Positions 44,892 through 52,520 of a stretch of DNA of 64,000 nt are shown piece by piece. Where the stretch lies: the NCBI GenBank assembly GCA_902825215.1, contig LR782234.1, positions 5,287,001 through 5,351,000 on the forward strand. The letters run 5' to 3'. Under the pieces are notes generated by a model that saw nothing but the letters and a program-made list of their open reading frames with translations, was not told the origin of the DNA and made no database searches. Made by a program: the position numbers and the translations under genes. The stretch comes from Pseudomonas fluorescens (GTDB taxonomy: Bacteria > Pseudomonadota > Gammaproteobacteria > Pseudomonadales > Pseudomonadaceae). The stretch's first letter is position 1. Every line of letters starts with the position of its first letter.

Positions 44892-45596
44892 GTGATTACA
44901 ACTTCAACCGTCGTCAACTCAGTGGTGGAAAAGCTCCGCGCGGCGCTGGCCCGTGGTCAGTGGCGCAGCGGTGAAATGCTGCCGGGCCAGCGTGAACTGG
45001 CCGAACAATTGGGCATCAGCCGGCCGAGCCTGCGCGAGGCGGTGATCGTTCTGGAAACCCTTGGCCTGGTGCGTTCGATGCCGGGCAAAGGTGTGGTGGT
45101 GCTCGACGCGCAACTCAGTGACAGCCAGAGCCACGACAGCGCAGTCGCCGGGGCCAGCCTGGAAGATGTACTACAACTGCGCTACACCCTTGAGCCGTTC
45201 ATCGTTGGCCTCGTCGCACAGTCGATCAGCAGCAAGGAAGTCGGCCAGCTGCGCCTGACCCTGATGGACATGCGCGAAGCCCTCGAGGCCGGTGACAGTG
45301 AGGCCGGAGTCAGTGCCTACATCGCTTTCCACGAAGAACTGTTCACGCTGACCTCGAACCCGATTTTCCAAAGCGTCGTGCAGCAGACCAGCAACGCGCT
45401 CAAGCAAAGCGCCGAAGTGCTGCGCAATTCTCCCGAGCATCTGGCCGAACGTCTGGAAGAAAACGAAGCGGTCGTCCGCGCGATCCGCAGCAAGAACAGC
45501 GCCCAGGCCAGCGCGGAGATGCGTCGGCACATTCTGCGAGAAGGCCAGCGCATGGGCGTCGAGCTGAATATCCCGGAAGACAACCTGCCCCACTGA
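44892..45596 (+). CDS. GntR/FCD transcriptional regulator 1
   Basis: A 234-residue protein: N-terminal winged helix (VVEKLRAALARGQWRSGEMLPGQRELAEQLGISRPSLREA, residues about 11-50) and FCD effector domain with metal-type residues (AYIAFHEELFT, EMRRHILREGQRM). Closest in style to the PdhR/LldR subgroup, which senses carboxylates. GTG start at 44892 with GGAGCC upstream. It is the second gene after the symporter promoter, separated by the hairpin. Confidence 0.85.
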   Translation: MITTSTVVNSVVEKLRAALARGQWRSGEMLPGQRELAEQLGISRPSLREAVIVLETLGLVRSMPGKGVVVLDAQLSDSQSHDSAVAGASLEDVLQLRYTLEPFIVGLVAQSISSKEVGQLRLTLMDMREALEAGDSEAGVSAYIAFHEELFTLTSNPIFQSVVQQTSNALKQSAEVLRNSPEHLAERLEENEAVVRAIRSKNSAQASAEMRRHILREGQRMGVELNIPEDNLPH

Positions 45597-45616
45597 ATTA
45601 CTTTTGGAGACCGGCC

Positions 45617-46327
45617 ATGAACAGTGTCGCCGCAACGCCGCACGCTCACTCTGCAGGCGCCCCACTGCCCTTCACTCACCTGCGCGCCGCGGTGGACGAT
45701 CTGTATCCGCGCCTGCTCGAGGCGATTCTGGAGCAGCGGATTACCCCGGCCAGCCGTTTTACCGAGGACAGCCTGCAGGCGATGTTCAGCGTGGGCCGCG
45801 CCGATGTACGACGGGTGCTGACGCAGTTGTCCCATGAGCAGATCGTAGTATTGCGCGCCAATCATCGACCGCGAGTGGCCGCGCCTGATCGGGATTTGAT
45901 CCGGCAGACCTTGCATGCGCGACGGCTGGCTGAGAACACGCTGGTCAGATTGGCCTGTCAGAGTCCGCAGCCAGACGATCTGGAATGCTTGCGCACGTTG
46001 ATAGAGCGCGGGAAGCGCGCCATCGAGCAGGATCGGCGCGGGGCGGCGATTCGGTTGTCGGGGGAGTTTCATTTGCAGTTGGCACGGATGGCGGGGAATG
46101 TGCCGCTGACGCATTTTCTGCGCAGTCTGGTGCCGTTGACGTCGTTGGCCATTGCGCGGAATCAATGTTCGACGCGAAGCTGTTGCGCATCGCAAGAGCA
46201 TTTGGCGTTGGTTGAGGTTGTGGAGCGAGGTGATGCTTCCAAGGCCGGGATGCTGATGAATCGGCATCTGGATCATCTTGAGCAGACACTGCTGGGGACA
46301 ACCTTTCAACATTGTGTTGTGAGTTAA
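45617..46327 (+). CDS. GntR/FCD transcriptional regulator 2
   Basis: A 236-residue GntR/FCD protein: DDLYPRLLEAILEQRITPASRFTEDSLQAMFSVGRADVRRVLTQLSHEQIV as winged helix, then FCD with SGEFHLQLARMAGN, SQEHLALVEVVERGD and NRHLDHLEQTL, the His residues of the metal site. The insert QCSTRSCCAS is Cys-rich and not usual for the family. ATG at 45617 after TTGGAGACCGGCC. It starts 20 bp after regulator 1 and is likely in the same transcript. Two adjacent FCD regulators next to one transporter suggest control by two signals or one outside target. Confidence 0.8.
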   Translation: MNSVAATPHAHSAGAPLPFTHLRAAVDDLYPRLLEAILEQRITPASRFTEDSLQAMFSVGRADVRRVLTQLSHEQIVVLRANHRPRVAAPDRDLIRQTLHARRLAENTLVRLACQSPQPDDLECLRTLIERGKRAIEQDRRGAAIRLSGEFHLQLARMAGNVPLTHFLRSLVPLTSLAIARNQCSTRSCCASQEHLALVEVVERGDASKAGMLMNRHLDHLEQTLLGTTFQHCVVS

Positions 46328-46330
46328 ATC

Positions 46331-46428
46331 GTCATCGCGGGCAAGCCCGCTCCCACAGGATTATCTGTCGCTCACAGATTGCGGGTACACCAATAAACCT
46401 GTGGGAGCGGGCTTGCCCGCGATGACGT
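46331..46428. repeat. REPIN of a third type (cgggcaagcccgctccc)
   Basis: Inverted pair catcgcgggcaagcccgctc / gagcgggcttgcccgcgatg between convergent genes. The core differs from the two REP types above. Confidence 0.88.
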
Positions 46429-46450
46429 CAGCTCTGACACCGAAAAATCA

Positions 46451-47422
46451 TCAGGCAGAAGCTACCCTGGCAAACCCCGCCCGAATCTTCTCCTGCGGCA
46501 AATCATCGGCAATAAACACCATCACACTTTCGCGCTTCTCACCCTCGGCCCATTCAGTGTCCCAGTCGAAACCGTAAAGTTTCAGCACCCCCTGAAACAC
46601 CAGCCGCCGATCCTCGCCCGCAATGTTCAACACACCTTTGTAACGCAGCAATTGCTTGCCGTGTTCTTCCAGCAGTTCGTTCATGAACTCGCTGAGCTGA
46701 TCGATATCCAGCGGCTGATCAGTGCGCAGCACCAGGCTGGAAATCCGATCGATCGACGGCGCCTTGCCTACCGGACGCAGGCTCAAGCCGCCGCCGAGAT
46801 CGGTATTCAGATTGAAGCCGCGCACATCCAGCAGCTCGGCCAGATCAATGTTGCCATGCTCGACCACGCGGATTGGCGCACGGCGGTTGATCCGCGTCAG
46901 CCGCTCGCTCAGCGCGGTGAAGGTGGCTTCGTCGACCAGATCGGTCTTGCTCACCAGCAGGCGGTCGGCGAAACCGATCTGCGCCTGGGCGATGGTCTGG
47001 CTCAGATGCACGTCGGCATGCGCGGCATCGACCAGGGTGATGATGCCGTCGAGCAGATAACGCTCGCGCAGCTCTTCATCGATGAAAAAGGTCTGCGCTA
47101 CCGGGGCTGGATCGGCAAGGCCGGTGCACTCGATGACCAGACGATCAAAGGCGATCTCGCCGCTGTCCAGCCGTTCGAGCAGCAGGTACAGCGCCTTGGT
47201 CAGGTCGGTGTGAATGGTGCAGCAGACGCAGCCGTTGGCCAGGGTCATGACTTGCACTGGCTCGTCGCCGAGCAACTGGGTGTCGATGCCGGCGTCGCTG
47301 AATTCGTTTTCGATCACGGCGATTTTCAGGCCGTGCTCGGCTTTCAATAAATGGCGCAGCAACGTGGTCTTGCCAGCGCCGAGGAAACCGCTGAGTACCG
47401 TGACCGGGATGGGAGAGGACAA
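46451..47422 (-). CDS. yjiA: YjiA-like CobW/COG0523 GTPase
   Basis: A 323-residue G3E-family GTPase. Walker A GFLGAGKTTL (about residues 12-21), metal motif GCVCC in NGCVCCTIHTDL (CxCC), ECTGLADP, NKxD-like SKTDLVD, and a C-terminal CobW_C domain with RLVFQGVLKLYGFDWD. It is thought to deliver or chaperone metal, with the CxCC binding it. It follows cstA and ybdD on the same strand, the order of btsT-yjiX-yjiA in E. coli. A REPIN separates it from ybdD. Confidence 0.87.
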   Translation of the reverse strand: MSSPIPVTVLSGFLGAGKTTLLRHLLKAEHGLKIAVIENEFSDAGIDTQLLGDEPVQVMTLANGCVCCTIHTDLTKALYLLLERLDSGEIAFDRLVIECTGLADPAPVAQTFFIDEELRERYLLDGIITLVDAAHADVHLSQTIAQAQIGFADRLLVSKTDLVDEATFTALSERLTRINRRAPIRVVEHGNIDLAELLDVRGFNLNTDLGGGLSLRPVGKAPSIDRISSLVLRTDQPLDIDQLSEFMNELLEEHGKQLLRYKGVLNIAGEDRRLVFQGVLKLYGFDWDTEWAEGEKRESVMVFIADDLPQEKIRAGFARVASA

Positions 47423-47454
47423 AACTCGATCTCCTTAAAGGAACACAAAACAAA

Positions 47455-47544
47455 TGTGGGAGCCAGCCTGCTGGCGATGAGGGTGTGTCAGTCGAAATTT
47501 CCGTCGACTGACACTCCGCCATCGCTGGCAGGCCAGCTCCCACA
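47455..47544. repeat. REPIN variant between yjiA and ybdD
   Basis: Inverted pair tgggagccagcctgctggcg / cgctggcaggccagctccca, a hybrid between the first and second REP cores. Confidence 0.85.
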
Positions 47545-47573
47545 GGGGATTACCTCAACCTGATACTGTCAGC

Positions 47574-47771
47574 TCAACAGCACTTCGGCCCACCCTTGCC
47601 ACCGTAGCGAGCCTCCTGACGTTCACGAAAGAACATCTCGTAGCTCATCACCGGTTTGTCCGGGTGTTTGGTTTGCATATGCTCGACGTAGGTGTCGTAG
47701 TCGGGCATGCCGACCATCAGGCGCGCGGCCTGACCGAGGTATTTACCGAGGCGACTCAGGTCATTGAACAT
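47574..47771 (-). CDS. YbdD/YjiX family protein
   Basis: A 65-residue protein of the YbdD/YjiX family (formerly DUF466): YLGQAARLMVGMPDYDTYVEHMQTKHPDKP and FFRERQEARYGGKGG, ending in KCC. Such short proteins nearly always follow a CstA or BtsT transporter and may modulate it. It starts 15 bp after the cstA stop. Confidence 0.9.
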   Translation of the reverse strand: MFNDLSRLGKYLGQAARLMVGMPDYDTYVEHMQTKHPDKPVMSYEMFFRERQEARYGGKGGPKCC

Positions 47772-47786
47772 GCTGCAATCCTCTGG

Positions 47787-49853
47787 TTACGCATCCGGCA
47801 GGGCCTGGAATGGCGATTCTTTATCCGTACGCTCTTTTTTGCCCCAGGCGGCGATGCCGACCTTGAGCGCATAGAACAGGATGCTGAATACCACGAACAG
47901 GAACAGCGCGGTGAGTGTGGCGTTGGTATAGGCGTTGAAGATCACGTGCTGCATCTGCTCGACACTTTTCGCCGGTGCCAGCACCTGACCGTTGGCCAGC
48001 GCATCGCTGTACTTCTTGGCCAGCGACAGGAAGCCGATCGCCGGGTTGGCGTCGAACAGCTTGATGAAGCCAGCAGTTGTGGTGCAGATCAACAGCCAGG
48101 TGGCCGGCAACAGGGTGACCCAGATGTAGCGCTGGCGCTTCATCTTGATCAGGACCACGGTGCCGAGCATCAGCGCGATACCGGCGAGCATCTGGTTGGA
48201 GATGCCGAACAGTGGCCACAGGGTGTTGATGCCGCCCAGTGGATCGATCACGCCCTGATACAGCAACCAGCCCCACATCGCCACACAACCGGCGGTGGCG
48301 ATCAGGTTGGCGCCCCACGATTCGGTACGTTTCAGCGCCGGGACGAATGAGCCGAGCAGATCCTGCAGCATGAAACGCCCGGCACGGGTGCCGGCGTCGA
48401 CGGCGGTGAGGATGAACAGCGCTTCGAACAGGATCGCGAAGTGGTACCAGAACGCCATGGTGTTTTCACCCGGCAGGACACTGTGCAGGATCTGCGCGAT
48501 ACCGACCGCCAGGGTCGGCGCACCACCGGCACGGGCCAGGATGGTGGTTTCACCGATATCGTGGGCAACCGCTTGCAGCGCCTCCGGCGTGATTGCGAAG
48601 CCCCAACTGGTGACCATCTGCGCCACCGATGCCACATCACCGCCGACCACAGCGGCCGGGCTGTTCATGGCGAAGTACACGCCCGGCTCGATCACCGAAG
48701 CGGCAACCATGGCCATGATCGCCACGAACGATTCCATCAGCATGCCGCCGTAACCGATGTAGCGGGCGTTGGTTTCGTTATCCAGCAGCTTCGGCGTGGT
48801 GCCCGAGGAGATCAGCGCGTGGAAACCCGATACCGCACCGCAGGCGATGGTGATGAACAGGAACGGGAACAGACCGCCCTTCCAAACCGGCCCGGTGCCG
48901 TCGACGAACTGGGTCAGCGCCGGCATTTTCAGCTCGGGCATGGTGATCAGGATGCCGATCGCCAGCGCGACGATGGTGCCGATCTTGAGGAAGGTCGACA
49001 GGTAGTCACGCGGCGCGAGGATCAGCCAGACCGGCAGCGACGCGGCGACAAAACCATAACCGACCAGCATCCAGGTAATCTGCACACCGGTGAAGGTGAA
49101 GGCTTTGGCCCATACCGGATCGGCAGCAATCTGCCCGCCCAGCCAGATCGAACCGAGCAGCAGCAACACACCGACCACGGAGATTTCGCCGATGCGGCCC
49201 GGGCGGATGTAGCGCATGTAGATGCCCATGAACATTGCGATCGGGATGGTCGCCATCACGGTGAAGATGCCCCACGGGCTCTCGGCCAGGGCCTTGACCA
49301 CAATCAGCGCCAGCACCGCAAGGATGATGATCATGATCAGGAAGCAGCCGAACAGCGCGATGGTCCCGGGAATCCGGCCCATTTCTTCGCGGACCATGTC
49401 GCCCAGGGAACGGCCGTTGCGACGGGTCGACATGAACAGGACCATGAAGTCCTGCACCGCGCCCGCCAGCACCACACCGGCAATCAGCCAGAGCGTACCG
49501 GGCAGGTAGCCCATCTGCGCCGCCAATACCGGGCCGACCAGCGGCCCCGCGCCAGCGATGGCCGCGAAGTGGTGACCGAAAAGAATGTGTTTGTTGGTCG
49601 GCACATAGTCCAGACCGTCGTTGTTGAGCACGGCGGGGGTGGCCCGTCGCGGGTCGAGTTGCATCACGTTGTTGGCGATGAACAGACTGTAGTAACGGTA
49701 CGCAACCAGATAAATGGCCACGGCAGCGACCACGATCCACAAGGCGTTGATCGCCTCGCCGCGGCGCAATGCCACTACGCCCAGGGCGCACGCTCCTACG
49801 ATTGCCAGCACTAGCCAGGGTAAGTGGCGTAGCAGGCTATTATTATTTTTCAT
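47787..49853 (-). CDS. cstA: CstA/BtsT-type carbon starvation transporter
   Basis: A 688-residue inner-membrane protein with more than 16 hydrophobic segments. The family signatures GHHFAAIAGAGPLVGPVLAAQMGYLPG and YGGMLMESFVAIMAMVAA and PVDAGTRAGRF-type TAVDAGTRAGRF are clear. Members transport peptides (CstA) or pyruvate (BtsT, YhjX-linked); the substrate cannot be told from sequence. The start MKNNNSLL at 49853 has no good Shine-Dalgarno; instead the start is covered by an A-rich stretch that looks like a Crc/Hfq site. Confidence 0.9.
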   Translation of the reverse strand: MKNNNSLLRHLPWLVLAIVGACALGVVALRRGEAINALWIVVAAVAIYLVAYRYYSLFIANNVMQLDPRRATPAVLNNDGLDYVPTNKHILFGHHFAAIAGAGPLVGPVLAAQMGYLPGTLWLIAGVVLAGAVQDFMVLFMSTRRNGRSLGDMVREEMGRIPGTIALFGCFLIMIIILAVLALIVVKALAESPWGIFTVMATIPIAMFMGIYMRYIRPGRIGEISVVGVLLLLGSIWLGGQIAADPVWAKAFTFTGVQITWMLVGYGFVAASLPVWLILAPRDYLSTFLKIGTIVALAIGILITMPELKMPALTQFVDGTGPVWKGGLFPFLFITIACGAVSGFHALISSGTTPKLLDNETNARYIGYGGMLMESFVAIMAMVAASVIEPGVYFAMNSPAAVVGGDVASVAQMVTSWGFAITPEALQAVAHDIGETTILARAGGAPTLAVGIAQILHSVLPGENTMAFWYHFAILFEALFILTAVDAGTRAGRFMLQDLLGSFVPALKRTESWGANLIATAGCVAMWGWLLYQGVIDPLGGINTLWPLFGISNQMLAGIALMLGTVVLIKMKRQRYIWVTLLPATWLLICTTTAGFIKLFDANPAIGFLSLAKKYSDALANGQVLAPAKSVEQMQHVIFNAYTNATLTALFLFVVFSILFYALKVGIAAWGKKERTDKESPFQALPDA

Positions 49854-49866
49854 TTTTTTATTCCAG
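49838..49866 (-). promoter_or_regulatory. A-rich Crc/Hfq (AAnAAnAA) motif over the cstA start codon
   Basis: On the mRNA strand GGAATAAAAAAATG and the next codons AAAAATAATAATA contain overlapping AAnAAnAA matches (AATAAAAA, AATAATAA) on both sides of the AUG. This is the target type for Hfq-Crc catabolite repression in Pseudomonas. Confidence 0.6.
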
Positions 49867-50014
49867 CCAGGGTGGACAAGAAAGACAGCCACCCCGAGTT
49901 TAGCGCTAACGGTGCCAAAGGCCATACCCCGACATAGGTCTATCTGGCCCCGTGCGCGCTGGCGAGGCCGGACAAGGTGGGTCTATAGTCAGCGAACCTT
50001 CGGAGGATTGCGCC

Positions 50015-50383
50015 ATGAACGAGCCTTCAGACAACCGTCGTCGCTTCAAACGTATTGCGTTCGATGCCAGAACCGAGCTGAGTCAGGGTGAGTACATCTG
50101 GCCGGTCAAACTTCTCGACCTGTCACTCAAGGGTTTGCTGGTCGAACGGCCGGAGCCGTGGCTCGGCGATCGGGAAAAGGAATTTTTCGTCGACATTCAT
50201 CTGAGCAATGACGTCGACATACAGATGGACGTGCGACTGGCCCATGAGGAAAACGGCCATTTGGGGTTCATTTGTCGGCATATCAGCCTGGAGTCGATCC
50301 AGCGCTTGCGGCGGTTGATCGAGCTGAACCTGGCGGACGAGGCCGAGCTTGAGCGCGAATTGGGCGCCCTGATCGAAATCTAG
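50015..50383 (+). CDS. mapZ: PilZ-domain c-di-GMP receptor MapZ
   Basis: A 122-residue single PilZ domain. The c-di-GMP motif RRRFKR (RxxxR, residues 8-13) and DLSLKGLLVE (DxSxxG, about 33-42) are intact, with FDART and the LRRLIELNLADEAELERELGAL end matching P. aeruginosa PA4608 (MapZ), which binds the chemotaxis methyltransferase CheR1 and changes motility on high c-di-GMP. ATG at 50015 has CGGAGG upstream. It is followed by radA in the same place as in PAO1. Confidence 0.87.
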   Translation: MNEPSDNRRRFKRIAFDARTELSQGEYIWPVKLLDLSLKGLLVERPEPWLGDREKEFFVDIHLSNDVDIQMDVRLAHEENGHLGFICRHISLESIQRLRRLIELNLADEAELERELGALIEI

Positions 50384-50401
50384 CGTCCTCCACCGATCAA
50401 C

Positions 50402-50491
50402 TGTAGGAGTGAACCTGCTCGCGATAGCGGTGTGTCAGCCAGCTGATTTGTCGAATGACACACCGCTATCGCGAGCAGGCTCACTCCTACA
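50402..50491. repeat. REPIN between mapZ and radA
   Basis: Inverted REPs with a long inner stem (cgatagcggtgtgtca ... tgacacaccgctatcg), 3' to both converging genes. Confidence 0.9.
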
Positions 50492-50502
50492 GGGGATTGT
50501 GG

Positions 50503-51870
50503 TTATTCAAAGAGTGCGTCAAGCGCCTGTTCGAGGCGGGTGACAGCAATAATCTGCAGCCCTGCCGGCGATTCCTTCGGCGCGTTGCCCTTGGGCACGA
50601 TCGCGCGTTTGAAACCATGCTTGGCCGCTTCCTTCAAGCGCTCCTGCCCGCTCGGTACCGGGCGCACTTCGCCGGACAGGCCGACCTCGCCGAACACCAG
50701 CAGATCGTGCGGCAACGGCCGGTTGCGCAAGCTCGACATGACCGCCGCCATCAGCGCCAGATCGGAAGCCGTTTCCAGCACCTTGACCCCGCCGACCACG
50801 TTGAGGAACACGTCCTGATCGTGGGTTGGAATTCCGCCGTGGCGGTGCAGAACCGCGAGTAACATCGCCAAGCGGTTCTGATCCAGCCCCAGCGTCACTC
50901 GACGCGGATTGGCCAGATGGCTGTCATCGACCAGCGCCTGCACTTCCACCAGCATCGGCCGGGTGCCTTCCCATGTCGCCATGACCACACTGCCCGGGAC
51001 TTCTTCCTGGGCGCGCGTAAGAAAAATCGCCGAAGGGTTGGAGACTTCTTTCAAACCCTTGTCGGTCATGCCGAACACGCCCAGCTCGTTGACCGCGCCG
51101 AAACGGTTCTTCACCGCGCGCAGCAAGCGCAAGCGCCCATCGGACTCGCCTTCGAAATACAGCACGGTATCGACCATGTGCTCAAGCACGCGCGGGCCAG
51201 CCAGTGCGCCCTCCTTGGTGACGTGGCCGACCAGGAAAATCGCTGTCCCGCTCTGCTTGGCGTAGCGCACCAGCAGCGCCGCACTTTCGCGCACCTGAGA
51301 AACGCCGCCGGGCGCCGATTGCAGTTGTTCGGTGAAAATCGTCTGGATCGAGTCGATCACCATCACCTTGGGTTTTTCCTGACGGGCGGTGGCGATAATG
51401 GTTTCGATGCAGGTTTCGGTCATCACGCGTAGCTGGTCCTGTGGCAAGCCGAGGCGGCGGGCGCGCATGGCGACTTGCTGTTGGGATTCTTCGCCAGTGA
51501 CGTACAGCGCCGGCATGCTCTTGGCGAGGTTGCACAGGGTTTGCAGCAGAATCGTCGACTTGCCGATGCCCGGATCACCGCCGATCAACACCACCGAACC
51601 GTCGACCAGACCGCCGCCTAGCACGCGATCGAGTTCACCGGAGGCGGTGGAAAAACGTGGAATCTCTTCAATGCTGACTTCGGCCAGGGTCTTGATCTGC
51701 GCTTGCTGCCCGGCCCAACCGGTGCGCCCGGTGGGTGCCGTGGCGCCGCCGCTTTCAATCATGGTTTCGGTCAGCGTGTTCCACGCGCCGCATTCACCGC
51801 ACTGGCCGGCCCACTTGGGAAAGGTTGCGCCGCACTCGGTGCAGCCGTACATGCGCTTGGCCTTGGCCAT
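50503..51870 (-). CDS. radA: DNA repair protein RadA
   Basis: A 455-residue branch-migration factor. N-terminal zinc finger CTECGATFPKWAGQCGEC, Walker A GGDPGIGKST, RadA motif KNRFG (in LRAVKNRFGAVNELG) and a Lon-type inactive C-terminal domain with DLALMAAVMSSLRN and FGEVGLSGEVR. It processes recombination intermediates with RecA. Start MAKAKRMYG at 51870. Confidence 0.95.
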   Translation of the reverse strand: MAKAKRMYGCTECGATFPKWAGQCGECGAWNTLTETMIESGGATAPTGRTGWAGQQAQIKTLAEVSIEEIPRFSTASGELDRVLGGGLVDGSVVLIGGDPGIGKSTILLQTLCNLAKSMPALYVTGEESQQQVAMRARRLGLPQDQLRVMTETCIETIIATARQEKPKVMVIDSIQTIFTEQLQSAPGGVSQVRESAALLVRYAKQSGTAIFLVGHVTKEGALAGPRVLEHMVDTVLYFEGESDGRLRLLRAVKNRFGAVNELGVFGMTDKGLKEVSNPSAIFLTRAQEEVPGSVVMATWEGTRPMLVEVQALVDDSHLANPRRVTLGLDQNRLAMLLAVLHRHGGIPTHDQDVFLNVVGGVKVLETASDLALMAAVMSSLRNRPLPHDLLVFGEVGLSGEVRPVPSGQERLKEAAKHGFKRAIVPKGNAPKESPAGLQIIAVTRLEQALDALFE

Positions 51871-51915
51871 CAGAACCCCCGACAAAAACCGCGATGATAA
51901 CCTACAGGCTCGCGA

Positions 51916-52461
51916 TCAGCGCGGCGCCGGATTACGGATTTCGCCGCTGGCCAGACGCGCGGCGCTGTTGCCCAGCGGGTCCTCGGCATTCAGGTCAGCG
52001 CCCTTGGCCTTGAGCGCATCAAGCAGTTCCAGACGCTTGAACAAGCCGGCATACATCGCCGCTGTCTGCCCGGCGCCGTTACGTTGATCGGGGCTGCAAT
52101 CGGTGGCCATCAAGCGCCGGGCGATCTGCACTTCGCCTTTGAAAATCGCGCCCATCAGCGCCGTGTTGCCGCGCTGATCCTGGGCGCAGGCGTCGGCGCC
52201 GGCCGCAAGCAAGCGCTCCACGGCAGGCGCCTGACCGTGATAAGCGGCGAGGATCAGCGCGGTGTATCCCTTGCTGTCGCGGGTGTCGAGGGAATAGCCC
52301 GATTCGATGAACGTCTCGAGCATCGGCACATCACCACGCCGCGCCGCGTCGAAATAGTAATCGCGCAATTGTGCCTGGATCGCCTCGGGACTCTGGTCGA
52401 CCGGTACCGCCCATACGCTAGGCGACAGGCACGCGGCCACCAGGAAAAGACAGGTTCGCAT
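51916..52461 (-). CDS. ankB: Ankyrin-repeat periplasmic protein AnkB
   Basis: A 181-residue protein with a signal peptide (residues 1-18, ending VWA) and about four ankyrin repeats (DSKGYTALILAAYHGQ, DQRGNTALMGAIFKGE, NGAGQTAAMYAGLFKR, DPLGNSAARLAS). In P. aeruginosa AnkB is needed for full KatB catalase activity in the periplasm, and the two genes are adjacent as here. A strong hairpin lies between them. Confidence 0.87.
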   Translation of the reverse strand: MRTCLFLVAACLSPSVWAVPVDQSPEAIQAQLRDYYFDAARRGDVPMLETFIESGYSLDTRDSKGYTALILAAYHGQAPAVERLLAAGADACAQDQRGNTALMGAIFKGEVQIARRLMATDCSPDQRNGAGQTAAMYAGLFKRLELLDALKAKGADLNAEDPLGNSAARLASGEIRNPAPR

Positions 52462-52483
52462 CAGCAGTCTCCTTCAACGGAAC

Positions 52484-52502
52484 GGGGCCTGCTGCAGGCC
52501 CC
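52484..52502 (-). other. Perfect hairpin between katB and ankB
   Basis: GGGGCCTGCTGCAGGCCCC is palindromic except for the centre. There is no T-run, so it may set relative expression by RNA processing rather than end transcription. Confidence 0.5.
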
Positions 52503-52520
52503 GCGGGTGTTATGTCGCTA

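Noticed and set aside
44892..46327. The two FCD regulators as a gene duplication
   Set aside because: They share only the family fold; the sequences are very different, so not a recent tandem copy.
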